Program-made: the position numbers and the translations under genes | Shown here: piece by piece, positions 11,074 to 22,648 of the stretch | How the letters are laid out: every line of letters begins with the position of its first letter | Numbering within the stretch: the first letter of the stretch is position 1 | From: Phlebotomus papatasi | Lineage: Eukaryota > Arthropoda > Insecta > Diptera > Psychodidae | Length of the DNA stretch: 64,000 nucleotides | Assembly (NCBI RefSeq): GCF_024763615.1 | Contig: NC_077223.1 | Coordinates: 60,512,627-60,576,626 of the forward strand | Reading direction: 5' to 3' | Notes under the pieces: generated by a model | Database searches by the model: none | What the model was told of the DNA's origin: nothing | What the model saw: the letters and a program-made list of their open reading frames with translations, nothing else

Positions 11074-11950
11074 TTATTTATTTTTTTGAATTAATGGTTT
11101 CTTGGCGGAAACAATTAAAATTTTGAAGAAACTCTCCGAGATCGGTTTAGTTTCATCCCTAAACTCATCAATCAAATTGAAAGATTTCATAAGTTCAACT
11201 TGATCTTGAAGGAGCTCATATTTGTCCTTCTCCGTCATATTGTTAGGAAACTCCGGAAAAGATTGCTGCGAGTCTGAAACAAGAAAAAATGAATCTTAAT
11301 TATTCTAATGAAAAATTATTAAATGTAATTCACTTTTGAGACCTTTATATTTATCTGCTGTTGGAAAAGTAAATTCAAAGTCGTCAGTTTTCACGAGAAT
11401 ATCAGTAAATCCAGTAGATTTTAGGAGTCCTTCAATTGTCCCTTTTGGATCAGGGTCCTCTCTGTACGGAAATACGAAAACCTCACGAAATCTTTTGAGT
11501 TTGTCCTTCCATTTTGGAGTATCCATAAGCTGGAAAAACGCCTCAAAGATTGCTCCAGTGGAAAAGAGTATAATGAAGCAATCACCTCCTGGGGCTAACA
11601 ACTCAAAAACGTTTTCAAACACTTTCCGTTGATCTCGAACGTACATGATACAAAAACTGGAAACGAATCGGTCAAAAACTCCTTTAACATGATCATCTTT
11701 CAAGCTCGCTCCGATATCCATTTCCAGAAAATCCACATTCTCGACATCATGTAATCGCGAGCGAGCTGCTTCAAGCATTTTCGGTGAGGCATCTGTACAC
11801 AAGAGTTGCTTAAAGTTGCGAGGTAGCAAAGGCAAAAAGCACTGCTTGGTAACATCTCCAATGCCACAACCTACATCAATGCAGTGCTTGATATTTTCCC
11901 ATTGAAGCTCGCTTCCATGTCGCTTTAGTAGTGTTTTAACACACTCACAT
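11074..11950 (-). CDS. Second juvenile hormone acid methyltransferase-like protein (first exon not found)
   Basis: Two exons, 11950-11343 and 11273-11074, joined in phase 1 (AAAG then ACTCGCAG) at the same position as the intron of the 4684 gene; together 269 residues. Motif I is complete (CIDVGCGIGDVT). PLLPRNFKQLLCTD, FLEMDIG and LLAPGGDCFI follow, closely parallel to the first gene. The acceptor at 11951-11953 shows that an upstream exon coding about 20 residues is missing; a dispersed repeat begins about 50 bases upstream, so that exon lies beyond it or is lost. The gene is tail-to-tail with its paralog, with 5.5 kb of elements between them. The substrate is unknown. No internal stop or frameshift is seen, so it may be active. 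Confidence 0.75.
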
Positions 11951-11953
11951 CTG

Positions 11954-12649
11954 AAAAAAAGATTAATACTATTTATATTAGGTGAGATTCTTAATAATCA
12001 TCGCAAAATCTCATGTCCTCCGATCGCGCTCAAACTTTAGTAAAGTATGTTTCTTGATCACGAATATTATGGGTGACTAAAGAACTTTCCTGTCCGTCCG
12101 TCTGGCCATTTTTTGGAGCTTAATATCATCTAAACTGAGAGAAACGCGGTTTTTTGGCAAGGGTTATACGTTATAATATTGAGTGAATTGCAACTTGGTG
12201 CATTAACCCCTACCTTCCACCCTTCCTTACGCCATTTGGGAAACCTGCGGTTTTCGGCAAAGGTTATATATCGGGTGAAAATTGCAACTTGGTGCATTGA
12301 CCCCCCACCCCCCACCCCTCCTTCCGCCATTTTGAAGACCCCCCTTTTTTGTTTTCTCAATAGTTCAGTTATCGATCCGGCTCAAATTTTAGTAATGTTA
12401 TTGCTGAGCCTTAGTGCTTTCGAATAAAAAAATAAAAAGTTCCCCCGATCCTCCGTGACCCGAACTAGATCTGCTCAATTTTTTTTTCATAAAATGATTC
12501 TAACTCCGGTTCTAATTATCCGAATTTGATCAATGAGGACTCTTGGAAAATTCTCGCGAAATGCCGCATTATAATCTTCTTCTACATAGGAAGTTCGTAA
12601 AACGCTATCATAAAGAACATTTTCCATTTTTTTAAGTTTCAGTAGACTC
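11954..12649. repeat. Fragments of a dispersed non-coding repeat family
   Basis: Contains phrases found in several other places in the window (CGCTCAAACTTTAGTA, TTCTAATTATC, AACCGCGG-like blocks). A direct duplication of about 110 bases lies within 12130-12340 (GCAACTTGGTGCATT at 12188 and 12284). Open frames here are by-products of the repeat. Confidence 0.5.
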
Positions 12650-12859
12650 TCTCAAATTCGGGCATTTGGGACCGAAATGTCACTCAAATTAGAGAGAATT
12701 TCGGGCATCAAACTATTTGAAATGCAATGATTTTTTGTTCATCTGCGTACTCATATTAAGTTTAGATACTCATACTTATTGTGAATTGCATTAAAAAGTA
12801 TGCGCCCGGATTAAAAAGTAGCCCGATCTTAAAAGAGCCGAACTAGCAAGAGTCTATTG
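12650..12859. mobile_element. CAGTAGACTC-type MITE, family 1, copy 1
   Basis: The ends are CAGTAGACTCTCTCAAATTC and GCAAGAGTCTATTG, with TA after the right end. The same family, inverted and much longer because of an insertion, lies at 55329-56343. Confidence 0.75.
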
Positions 12860-12898
12860 TAATTAGTTCGGATCGGGCTGAAATTTCAGTTTGTTATA

Positions 12899-13219
12899 CA
12901 GTAGTAGACTCTTCGATATCCAGCACTTCGATATCCGGGTGACAGCTGCCAAACACTGGCGGTTGATATATTCAAAATTATTTTCATTAAACATGAAGTT
13001 TGTCCAGAGTGAATTAAAGTATTATTAACATTGTATCGAAGTTTTTAATACATAATTGTAATAAAAAATGAAACATAAGCACACAATGAAGAAAATTCTC
13101 TTTTTCTTTGTCAGACAGAAAATAAATTCACACTGCACAAAATAGAAAAACCGTTGATCATTCAAAAAACCTAAATGTCATTTTGTCCCCCAGTCAGCCG
13201 GATATCGAAGAGTCTACTG
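12899..13219. mobile_element. CAGTAGACTC-type MITE, family 2
   Basis: The ends are CAGTAGTAGACTCTTCGATA and GATATCGAAGAGTCTACTG, with TA on both sides (12897-12898, 13220-13221). The terminal bases match the family at 12650 but the subterminal part (CGATATCCAGC) and the interior differ. Confidence 0.8.
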
Positions 13220-13221
13220 TA

Positions 13222-13957
13222 TTTAGCTGCATTTTATATCTGTCAAACAAAAAACTTTAGTCACTCGGACACCCCTGGCCCGAGCTATAAGGGGTCAAAA
13301 TTCGACCGAATATCTCCGGTTCTAATTAACATTTTGACCTAAATTTTGTTATGTCTGTTCGTCACTTTCAGATGATAGTTCAGAACTTCACCACTGATGG
13401 CGCTGCGATAGCTTAAAAATTCAAACTATTTTTTCTCAAAAACGTCATTGTGAATTTTGATCAAATTTTAGGATTTTGTAGTCTAGGCTATGAAGTTTTC
13501 AAAAAGCGTCGTGGGTTCGCTATGGCTACAACAGAACCGGAGATATGAAGGGTCAAAGTTTGCAACATTCAATCATATCTTCCGTTCTATTTGACCAAAT
13601 TTGGCGAGTGAGGGCGCAAATGAAAGCTCTCACGAAATACTAACACTTAGGACCAACTGTAGAGATGCCAAAATCTAAAAACCAATTTTTTAACATATAG
13701 CCTCAATTATCACAATTTCCGCTTAAACGATCTTGATGATTTCTTAGTCCTTTCTTTGTAAAGGACATTTATATCTATATTTCGTCCATACATAATTTTT
13801 TGCTCAGACAATGCCATCTGTCCGATTTTGTCAAAAAATCATTTTCCCTTTAAAAACGCATGGAAAGTAGGTACTGATATGACCGCTTTTACTCGATCAC
13901 GTCATTTAAAAAAGATTTAATAATTTCAGAAATTTGATTCAAAATTACTGAATAACA
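13222..13957. repeat. More of the dispersed non-coding repeat family
   Basis: Includes several copies of the CCGGTTCTAATTA and CGGAGATATGA phrases typical of the family at 17074, 34429 and 43130. No coding potential seen. Confidence 0.5.
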
Positions 13958-14985
13958 CAGGGCCGAATTTAGAAATGTGGAGGCCCAGTACCCATTTGTG
14001 GGGGCCCCAAAAATTTTACGTTTTCCAACAGTGCGACAGTGTGAACTATGCCAAGTCCTAAAACCTGATTTTATTTTTACTACTTGAAGAATTATACCGA
14101 GAAAACAATAGAATTCCTCAATTTTTTTGCCTATAAATTAGACAAGTTCAGTGAAGTTATATCATTGAAATTTTGAGTGATTCGAACTCTGGTTCAATTC
14201 ATTTCTATAAATTTTACAGATCGATACAAAAAATACGCAAAACGAGAAATTTTACTAAATTCTCAGATTCGAGAGCACAATATCTTTAAAAGCTCTAAAG
14301 GTACATTTAAAAGTATATCGTGTTGATTTCATCCAGAAATATTAAGAATTAGGGTAAGAGCTCATAATTTTGGACAGTTTCTAAATTAGAACACTTTGAG
14401 GGTAAAATTGGACACTAAAAATAAATTGATTAAAATTATGGATTAATATTTTAATATTTGATGAATAATGAATTCTATCTTAATATTTGTTCTTTTTGGA
14501 TGATTTTAACATAACTGTTTTTTCATAAGTTTTTCGCAAAATCTATCCTTAAGTGGTCGACATAGGGTACTTTACCTTATTAAAACTAATTTTAGTAAAA
14601 AAGACGATAAATAGCTTGCCAAGTTTCTAAACAACCCTTCTGAAAAGAGAGTAACAAAAAAATCAATTGGTATTGAAAATATCGCACTTCAAACTTAGAA
14701 CATTGATGCTTATAAGCATCCTCGCTGTACAAAATAATGAGCCCTTACCCTACGGCTATTAGAGAAGATTTTAAATTTTTTAAAAAATTGAAAAAAATCG
14801 CAAGATAAGGGGTCATGACTTTAAATGCTCTAATCGCCAATTGCAATTTAATTTGCTTTTTTTTGTTAATAATTTTTATTTCCTGACAATTTAACCATGG
14901 TAGACGTCTTAAATGTGGAGGCCCCTAAGATGTGGAGGCCCGCCCGGTGCCGTAGCCTCAGGGAACCCACCTAAATCCGGCGCTG
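13958..14985. mobile_element. Non-autonomous hAT element with 8-bp target duplication
   Basis: The ends are CAGGGCCGAATTTAG and CTAAATCCGGCGCTG. The flank GAATAACA is duplicated at 13950-13957 and 14986-14993. Inner G/C-rich blocks (GTGGAGGCCC) recur near both ends. The interior holds a TA-flanked MITE and no transposase frame. Confidence 0.9.
14352..14750. mobile_element. GGGTAAGAGCTCA MITE nested in the hAT element
   Basis: The ends are GGGTAAGAGCTCATAATTTT and ATAATGAGCCCTTACCC, flanked by TA (14350-14351, 14751-14752). The same family begins again at 63928 and runs off the window. Confidence 0.85.
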
Positions 14986-14993
14986 GAATAACA

Positions 14994-17073
14994 TCTCCTT
15001 ACTTCTACTCCAACACGAATTTGCATGCAATCCGAATTTGCTGACGGTAATAATCTCACCTACAATAAACTGATCTAGGTTTATCTGTCTATTTAAAATG
15101 ACTCAATCAACATCTCATAAAATATAAGACAACCAGACGAGCAAGCTTGTTCCAGGGTAATGTCTCCAAATATGTCCAAGCACAATACAAACATGTATAT
15201 TTACACTCTTATTCGTGCATAATCAATTGCTAATTAGAGATAAATTTTACCTTTTATAACTTTATACTTTTTGCTATTTTTTCATCAATGGAACCTAGGG
15301 ATTAGAGTTCCCTAAAACATATTCACTATTTAAAAAAAATCGCACTACGGGTTTACGAACAATACCAATAAACATGGTATTGAAAGGGTACGGTACGGAG
15401 GAGCATCAGGGGGAAAATGAAAGAAATGTTAACGGTTCCTGGGTCGAGTTATAGGGGTTCCCTAAAATGTCCCAAGTCTTTATCTTTTACGGTTTGGACT
15501 CTAAATCTAGCGAAAGACAAACAGCGTGAAGTCATTAGAAAGTGGAAATTTTCGGCGGTGAAAAAATCGGGGGATTATTATATAACGCTCTAATTATGGA
15601 GTTTGAGCCGTAATATTAATATATTTCACAGTAAATTCCACACACTATATACCTTATATGTGCTGATTTGGAGTAATTTTCGGTATTGTATTTGTCGTAA
15701 ACGTGATGCGTGTTCATTTCTGTGATGCAAGAGACAGACTGAGTTGAAGATCTCAAATCAGAATGTACTGACCTCTGTATCAAAAATGTTATCTAATACA
15801 CATTTATCTATTAACATTGTGTGAAAGTTCTGAATTGCTTTGCCTCCGTTGCGATGCTTCAAAAAATTTATTTGTGTTTATTAATATACGCACATTTGAG
15901 TCTTATAATGATATCTCTAAAAGATATTTAGCGGCGAAAACTTCGAAAAATGACAAATAAATCTTAACCCATTCAGTCAATGTACCAGAAATACTTGAGA
16001 TAGAATGTTCATATTTTTGGGATTTGTTTCCTACAGACTAATAGATGAATTTTTTGAAAAGAAAAAAAATTTAGCTTTCATGGGGGCACGGGGAGCCCCT
16101 GTTAAACGTCTTAACGGTCGCTGAATTTAAATTCTGTGCATTTTAATTCATTACAAACTCTATTGCTTTAGATAGAGTAACTATCCAAGAACACAAATTG
16201 GCAACTAGAATTCAAATTAGGAAGGAGGAAAGAGGCCAATTTTAACAAATTCGACAGAATGTCGCATTTTCCGTCCGCCATTTTGAGCAAAAATTTTACA
16301 TGACCTTCCGCGAAGCAAGAAAACAATAACAAAATGTATTCCCATCTCTGTCGGACTATTTTTCTCACGAAATTGAAGAACTAAAATTACTAAAAATCCA
16401 TTCCCGACAGCAATTCGGATTAAAATTGCCCGGGAATAAATCATCTAAAATCACTCAATTTGCGTATGATTTATAATACCATGGTAAGGAATGGGTTAAA
16501 TATATTGAACTATCTGAACCGAATAGTACCCCTTTTTCCCTTTGGAATAACCCTAATCATTCAGCCCATATTGTATAGATCGGGCTCAAATTTTATTATT
16601 AGCAAACAGGCCCATAATTGTTTGGGTCAAAAAACTTGTCTTCTCCGACCAAGTCTCCAATTACCGGCTCGAGATATTGTTGCAAAAACCTCTTTAAAAA
16701 ATTAATATTCAGGAATACAATTATACCTGAGATTCTCGCATGACTTTGAAAAAGTGAATGAAGTTAATGTTTTAGAGTAAATTCACTCAGAGTAAAATTT
16801 AGTCTTCAAAATTCTATTGTATATATTTCATATTAAATTTTTAACAACAATTTATATTAAGTGATAATCCTAAATGTGAACTATTTTGTAATAATTAAAT
16901 ATTAAGAAATAAAATCTGCAATTGGTCTCAAAAGTTTGTTGACTCATCCAGTTTTGCAGAATTTTATTAAAAAAAAAAAACATTTTTTTTAGATTTTAAT
17001 TTATAATGTCCATTCTGTCCATTCTACGTGCTTACTAAATTACTTTATACAGAGAAGCAAAATCCATAGTGGT
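14994..17073. other. Intergenic DNA with scattered repeat fragments
   Basis: AT-rich. Part of 16100-16680 carries phrases of the dispersed repeat family (GGGCTCAAATTTTATTA). Open frames at 16168-16705 on both strands have no motif. I looked here for the missing first exon of the gene at 11074 and did not find it. Confidence 0.45.
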
Positions 17074-18361
17074 AAGCCCGGATAAGCTTATGGTAGCTGA
17101 GATTCTTTGCATGAAACCTCGGAGTGCTTGCAAATCGGATTGCGTGAAAATTCGATTGTGCGTTGAATTTTAGGGGTTAGACTCGCGTCGAGCCCATTTT
17201 ATCCGTTTGTGCCGCCAAAAATAGTTTGCTCGACGCAATGTTTTACTTCAAAATTGAACACACAATCGAATTTTTACGCATTTCCGAGTTGCAAGCACCT
17301 CGAATTATAATTATTTCGAGGTCACCTGAAGGTCACCCGAGGTCACTGAATATTTTCTATTTTAAATAGTTTGAGTACATAAGGACAACAAAAGAAAAAA
17401 AAAGTTCATTGAAATCGGTCAATTAACCTTAACCCTTTAAGGACGATTGGAACACCGGTGTCCCATAAAAAAATAATTTTTCCAGACTACCTAAAGTTAT
17501 TTTTTTCTTATGTCTGTACATAATTGCAAAGTAGAAGGTTGAAAGAATCTAGAATATTTCTTACAAGTCCCTAGCTATTTGCTATGTAATAAATATTTAA
17601 GCTCAAAAATGGCGAATTTTTAAATTCCCAAAATCATAATTGATTTTATTTATTTTTTATACTTCCAATTTTTTTTAAGCAAAACCCTTTTGGCAATAAA
17701 AACTACAATAATCATACGTAATATTTTTCATTAAAGCGAAAAATATTATTCATTGGTATTGTCAGAAAAATTATTTAAATTTTTGGGCTATTTTTGTCCC
17801 TATCGTTCATAGAAGCACAAAATACACCGAATCAGAATCTGTTGGACTTTCGAAGGTTAGATGTAATAAGACTTATCATTGATTATGTTTCTCAGTTTAA
17901 TTTTTTTATTGTTGATTTTCAGTCCGTAAAAAGTGTCTCGTCGTTAAAGGGTTAAGAGATAAAGTCCGGTCAATTTCGATATAGTAAGGCGGGGTACGGT
18001 CGGGTAAAGTGGAGTGGGGACAGATTCGACCCATCGTCTCGATCACAGATAAAATATACTAAAATTTCGACGAACTTACTTCATAAACACCGAAAATGCA
18101 GTCCGGTAAAGATATTCTTGATTATAGCTCAGGTCAGGAAACATCGAGGGAGGAGGGAGGAGTGCGATCCACCGTTTGAAAGGTCTCGACCTCAGCTACA
18201 CATACTAAAATTTAAAGAAAAACATCGTCTAGTTTCCGAAATATTCGAAATCGAAATTTCTAAAATCGATTTTTCGATTAATCTGACTTTCGATTAAATC
18301 GAATGAAATTGGGATGTGAAAAAAGTTGTAGCTGTAGGTAGTATTCCACGAGAGCTTTCCA
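17074..18361. repeat. Large dispersed repeat, copy A (occupied by a TTAA element)
   Basis: Begins at GATAAGCTTATGGTAGCTGA and matches copy B (34429-35350) over its whole length outside the TTAA insertion, including GTTTGCTCGACGCAATG, GAGGTCACCTGAAGG and GAGATAAAGTCCGGTC. No conserved open frame, so a non-coding or long-dead element. Copies C (43130-45940) and D (37060-37440) share its second half. Confidence 0.75.
17433..17951. mobile_element. TTAA-flanked (piggyBac-like) non-autonomous element
   Basis: The ends are CCCTTTAAGGACGATTGG and GTCTCGTCGTTAAAGGG, directly flanked by TTAA at 17429-17432 and 17952-17955. Copy B of the host repeat carries a single uninterrupted TTAA at 34958-34961, so it is the empty site. 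TTAA duplication is the hallmark of piggyBac transposition. The 519-bp interior codes for nothing obvious. A relative lies at 52941-54752. Confidence 0.9.
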
Positions 18362-18660
18362 AAAAAATGTGTCATTTATTCGTAAATGTTTGTTTTTCTG
18401 TCGCACATTTTACGAACGTTTACGAACAAATGACAAAATTTGACGAACATTTTTTGTCTGTTTATGAACATTTACGAACAAATGTTTGTAAAAGTACAAA
18501 AAATGTTCGTCAAATGATCATGTTACGAACAATGTTTGTGAAAAAAGTACAAACTTTTACAAACTTGTTTGTGGGTTATACGATTCACGAGCATTTTGTA
18601 ACTCCCCCATAGGAATTCACAAACATTTAGGAACATTTTTACAAAATATTTTTTTTCTGT
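18362..18660. repeat. Low-complexity block of TTTACGAACA / TGTTTGTAAA motifs
   Basis: More than ten imperfect copies of TACGAACA or its complement on both strands make the block self-complementary. It starts where copy A of the large repeat stops matching copy B (GAGAGCTTTCCAAA). The open frame over 18316-18612 is a by-product. Confidence 0.6.
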
Positions 18661-18875
18661 GTATATACCTACCTTTCATTTTCTTGAATGCCACTTAATT
18701 CCATAAAAATGATTATGCGTGTAACTAGGGGAAAGTACTCTCCCTTCGAACGTTCATGCCTTCGAATAATGTGATTTTTTTTTTAGTTTTCCTAAAAGAC
18801 TTACGCTTTTCTATTAAATATTAGTTAGCTTATTATCAATTATTGATAATTATGTGATAATCATGTGCAAGTCTC
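18661..18875. other. Short AT-rich spacer
   Basis: Nothing recognised. Confidence 0.4.
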
Positions 18876-19399
18876 TTAAGCTGCATGGCTATACATTAGA
18901 CATTATTTATTGAAATATTTCTTTTCAATGTCAAATATTGACAAGGATTGCCTCCACATTGCAAAGATTTATTGACATAAATGTTTCAATATTGAAGAAA
19001 ATTGTCCAGTGTGTAGGCAAATATTGAAATATTTGTTTCAATATGGAACATTTTATTCAATATTTTATTTCATTATTTTGAATGGCTACAAACTAGGCCA
19101 AATTATTTCAATAAAAAATTTCAAAGTCACATTGAAATACAATTTCAAAGAAATTCTAAATATCAAATTGATTTGATATTTCTTTCAATATTTTTTAATG
19201 GTCAGGAGCGTCAGGAGGAATCTTCGTCCTTCAGAACATCACAGAACTGCTGGATTTTCCTTGTTCATGAATGAAAACACATCCAAGATCAAAATCCAAG
19301 TCAAGACACATCTCTCCTGCTTCCTCCAGAAATCCCGGATTCTTGGAATTTGGTTATATATTTTGTTCAATCTTCTCAAGAACCCAACTTGGTCAGCAC

Positions 19400-19895
19400 T
19401 AATCACCTGCTTCCTCCAGAAAATCTCAGAACTTCTGGGATTTTCTTGAATATTATGCCCAAAACACTTCAGATACATTCTGTGGTCAGAGGATTTCTGG
19501 AGCTTCCTCCAGAAAATCCCAGTCTTCTGGGATTTTCTTGTTCATTATGCCCAAAACACTTCAGATACATTCTGTGGTCAGAGGATTTCTGGAGCTTCCT
19601 CCAGAAATCCCAGATCTTCTGGGATTTTCTTGTTCATTATGCACAAAACACTTCAGATACATTCTGTGGTCAGAGGATTTCTGGAGCTTCCTCCAGAAAT
19701 CCCAGATCTTCTGGGATTTTCTTGTTCATTATGCACAAAACACTTCAGATACATTCTGTGGTCAGAGGATTTCTGGAGCTTCCTCCAGAAAATCCCACAT
19801 CTTCTGGGATTTTCTTGTTCATTATGCCCAAAGCACTTGAGATACATTCTGTGGTCAGAGGATACCTGGAGCTTCCTCCAGGAAATCCCACTTCA
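19400..19895 (+). repeat. 92-bp tandem array, forward arm
   Basis: The landmark TGTGGTCAGAGGA recurs at 19481, 19573, 19665, 19757 and 19850, a period of 92 to 93. Each unit contains two small hairpins, CTGGAGCTTCCTCCAG and AATCCCAGATCTTCTGGGATT. More diverged units extend left to about 19305. Overlapping long open frames come from the repeat and are not genes. Confidence 0.9.
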
Positions 19896-20046
19896 TATAA
19901 GGATAATTTTATGATACGAATTGGAATCCTACAGAGGAAACGAAGGCTTGTGGTTGTAGCCACACGGTATGGTATGATACGAAGCATAATCCTGAAAGTC
20001 TGTGAGAATTCAAGTTATTAATTCAATTTGGCTTTTGTTTTTAATC

Positions 20047-20345
20047 TGAAGTGTTTTTGACATAATATACAAGAAAATCCCAGAAGATCTGGGATTTCTG
20101 GAGGAAGCTCCATGGATCCTCTGACCATAGTGTTTTTGACATAATATACAAGAAAATCCCAGAAGATCTGGGATTTCTTGGAGGAAGCTCCAGGGATCCT
20201 CTGACCACGGAATGTATCTCAAGTGTTTTGGGCATAATGAACAAAAAAATCCCAGAAGATCTGGAATTTCTGGAGGAAGCTCCAGAAATCCTCTGACCAA
20301 CTTGGTTATTTTTGGGTGTTCTTGACAAAATACGGAAGAAATCCC
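20047..20345 (-). repeat. 92-bp tandem array, inverted arm
   Basis: Three units in reverse orientation (AATCCCAGAAGATCTGGGATT and CTCCAGAAATCCTCTGACCA), more diverged than the forward arm and shortened in the first spacing (about 80 bases). Confidence 0.85.
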
Positions 20346-20833
20346 AGAAGATATGTGAATCCCTGACTAGACTGGTGTTTTTAATATTGAAGTTTTAATA
20401 TTGAAGTCAATTTGTGCAGTGAGTAGGCAATTATTGAAATATTGGTTTCAATATTCGCTTCAATATTGAAATTACTTTTCAATGTCACTTTGAAATGCTA
20501 TTATTTCAATAATTTGTCTTAATGTGTAGACAGCTTAAGATTGGGGAAATATCCAAAAATCTCTCTTTAACACCGCAATACTTTATTTTTTTATTAATAC
20601 TCTTCCAATTGGAAGATAATATTCAGGAAGCAGGTACAATATCTCGCTCAAGCATTCAATTCCAGCACATTCGAGAAAGGAGAAATTCTTTTGGATAGGT
20701 GTAAAAAAAATTTATTAAACGTAAAAAAAAAACGAGTCGTTGGATAAGAAAAAAATCTCAAAGGGATAAAATGAGCTAAAAAAAATAAATCAACAAAATC
20801 TCAGGAGGCGGAAGATTTCACGGATCTCCTCTA

Positions 20834-22648
20834 CTAAATACATTCATATCCATCGGCAGACTGTGGTCCTGAATCCTCCTGTTCATGATCCCGTGACTTG
20901 CGTTTCTTCTTCTTGCGCTCCTCTCGATCCTTCTTCTCCTTCTTCTCTTTCTTCTTCTTCTGCGACTTTCGTCGTTCGCCAGATTCTTCCGCCGGCACAT
21001 CTTCAGCATCTGGTGTCACATCTTGGTGAATACTAACTGTTATGGTGGAATCCTCACCACCTTCGGGAGATCTTCGCTGTTGAACACTGGAATCCATGAT
21101 CCACGAGTCAAAATCCACTTCATCCAGGACAGTCTTCGGAGTAACTTTTGCAATGACTTCGAGTTCATCACTTGAGATGGTTTGACGGCTCTCCGGGGCA
21201 CTTTTCACTGGAATTGGCTCCTCATCTTCATCATCATCGGCAAATTCTTCCTCAAATCGAGCCACCTAAGGAATAGATAGATCCACAGAATTGGGAGAAA
21301 TTGTTCCAGGGAGTCTGGGAGAAATTACCTGAGGATTGGCACCTTCAGTGTCACTCTCAGACTCATTTCCGCCGGCAGATCTGACCTGAATCTTGGCCGT
21401 GGGTGTCACTGGGCAATCATCGAAGAAATCTTTATCCAGTCCACCACCTCCCTCGGGGCAGAAATCCTCCACACTAGTGATCTTCTCCATCTCATTGACG
21501 CTCAACTGACTCACATCTGACACCAGAGTTGCGAGATTCCTCTGTTGAGGCTTCTTCTCAGGCACCTGCCCAGGAATTACAATTGGCTGCCCCCCACCCA
21601 CAATTATACTCTTAGTAGGCCGGAATTCCGGAACAGCTGGCTGAACGGCCACAGCACTCTTAGCATCAGCCATTTGTCTCCGTCTGCTGACCAATTGATC
21701 AAGAAATTGCCCATAGTCTGAATCTCCAGATTTGAGAAATTCCACAATCTCAAAACTGCAAATTTCAGCATCACGGCGATTCCTCTCCAATTGGGCCAGG
21801 AGGGTGTCTCGCTGGAGTTTGAGGAAGGGCAATCCAAGGAATTTGTGCAGGAGCCTCAGTCCGAAGCCATTTCGCATGGAACTCTCACCGTACAGTACTT
21901 CGCCAGGGCGATCAGCCTAAGAAAACATTTAAATTCCTGTCAGATTGACAGAAAATTGCCTGTCAACGTGACAGGTGTCATCCTTTACCTGAAAACCTTC
22001 AACTAGAGCCACAGCCTGGCCCGTGGAGACTACTCTGTGATGATTCATGTCACAGTGATTCCCCAGGACCAAGACTGGAATCTCCGGGGGCACCTTGGGG
22101 AGTTCCCTGGACACATAATCAAACGTCCAGGCCTTGGTGATGTCCATCATCAGAACAACACCATGGGTGCCCTTGTAGACATCCAAGAACTCAGCATCTA
22201 GTGCTGGAGTCTCAGCTGGAGCAGTATTTGTGGCCAATTTGAGGCTTGTCTGTCGAACCCTAGCCTTCCCTCGATCCACAACATCCCACACCTCGACTTT
22301 AACCACATCCTCAGTGGCTTTGAAACTCCACTGAATGGATGCCACTTGGATCTGTTCAGTTGGTGTATAAGCCTCCACGAAGGAGCGCCCCTGGAGGCGC
22401 TCCAATAAGCACGATTTGCCCACATTTCTGTCTCCCTTTATGATTATTTTCACTAAAAATTTCAGGCACATTATTTTGAGATCCCCCAAAAAATCAACAA
22501 AATGGATAAAATTCCTAAACTTACTGTTGTACTGTACACCCCGGGCGAATTTCTTCTGAAGGGACCCCGACATGGCATGACCAGCTGTCTCTGGAGGCCC
22601 TGCAGAAGCCTCCGACTTCGCAGTGAGTTTCTTAAATGCGGAAAACAT
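20834..22648 (-). CDS. RABL6: Rab-like GTPase family protein RABL6 (PARF)
   Basis: Four exons, 22648-22525, 22452-21989, 21916-21329 and 21265-20834, all with GT-AG introns in phase; 535 residues. It starts MFSAFKKL and crosses the first junction as QYN-MKIIIKGDRN. The P-loop is G48DRNVGKS55, then WSFKATEDVVKVEVWDVVD, the conserved LDAEFLDVYKGTHGVVLMMD and LGNHCD at the G4 position in place of NKxD. The second half is low-complexity and acidic, with SVEDFCPEGG and VDFDSWIMD, and ends in a Lys/Glu-rich tail (KKKKEKKEKKDREERKKKK). RABL6 is a nucleotide-binding, nuclear/cytoplasmic growth regulator in mammals; its role here is inferred. It is head-to-head with MRPL39. Intron 2 contains a small inverted repeat (ACCTGTCACGTTGACAGG). 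Confidence 0.92.

Larger units (their letters stand above)
18876..20538. mobile_element. Foldback-like element with tandem-repeat arms
   Basis: The outer ends are CTTAAGCTG and CAGCTTAAG. Inside them come stretches rich in CAATATTGAAATATT on both sides, with GTGTGTAGGCAA on the left echoed by GTGAGTAGGCAA on the right. The core is a 92-bp tandem array in one orientation (about 19400-19895), a loop of about 150 bases, then units in the opposite orientation (about 20047-20345). This architecture resembles the Drosophila Foldback (FB) and Galileo elements. The exact ends and target duplication are uncertain. Confidence 0.65.

Noticed and set aside
12130..12427. Open frames on both strands with Gly/Pro-rich peptides
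   Set aside because: They run through a tandem duplication of about 110 bases in repeat DNA; no splice context or homology.
19198..20328. Overlapping open frames of 60-220 codons on both strands
   Set aside because: They are generated by the 92-bp tandem units; the repeated peptides shift frame every unit because 92 is not a multiple of 3.
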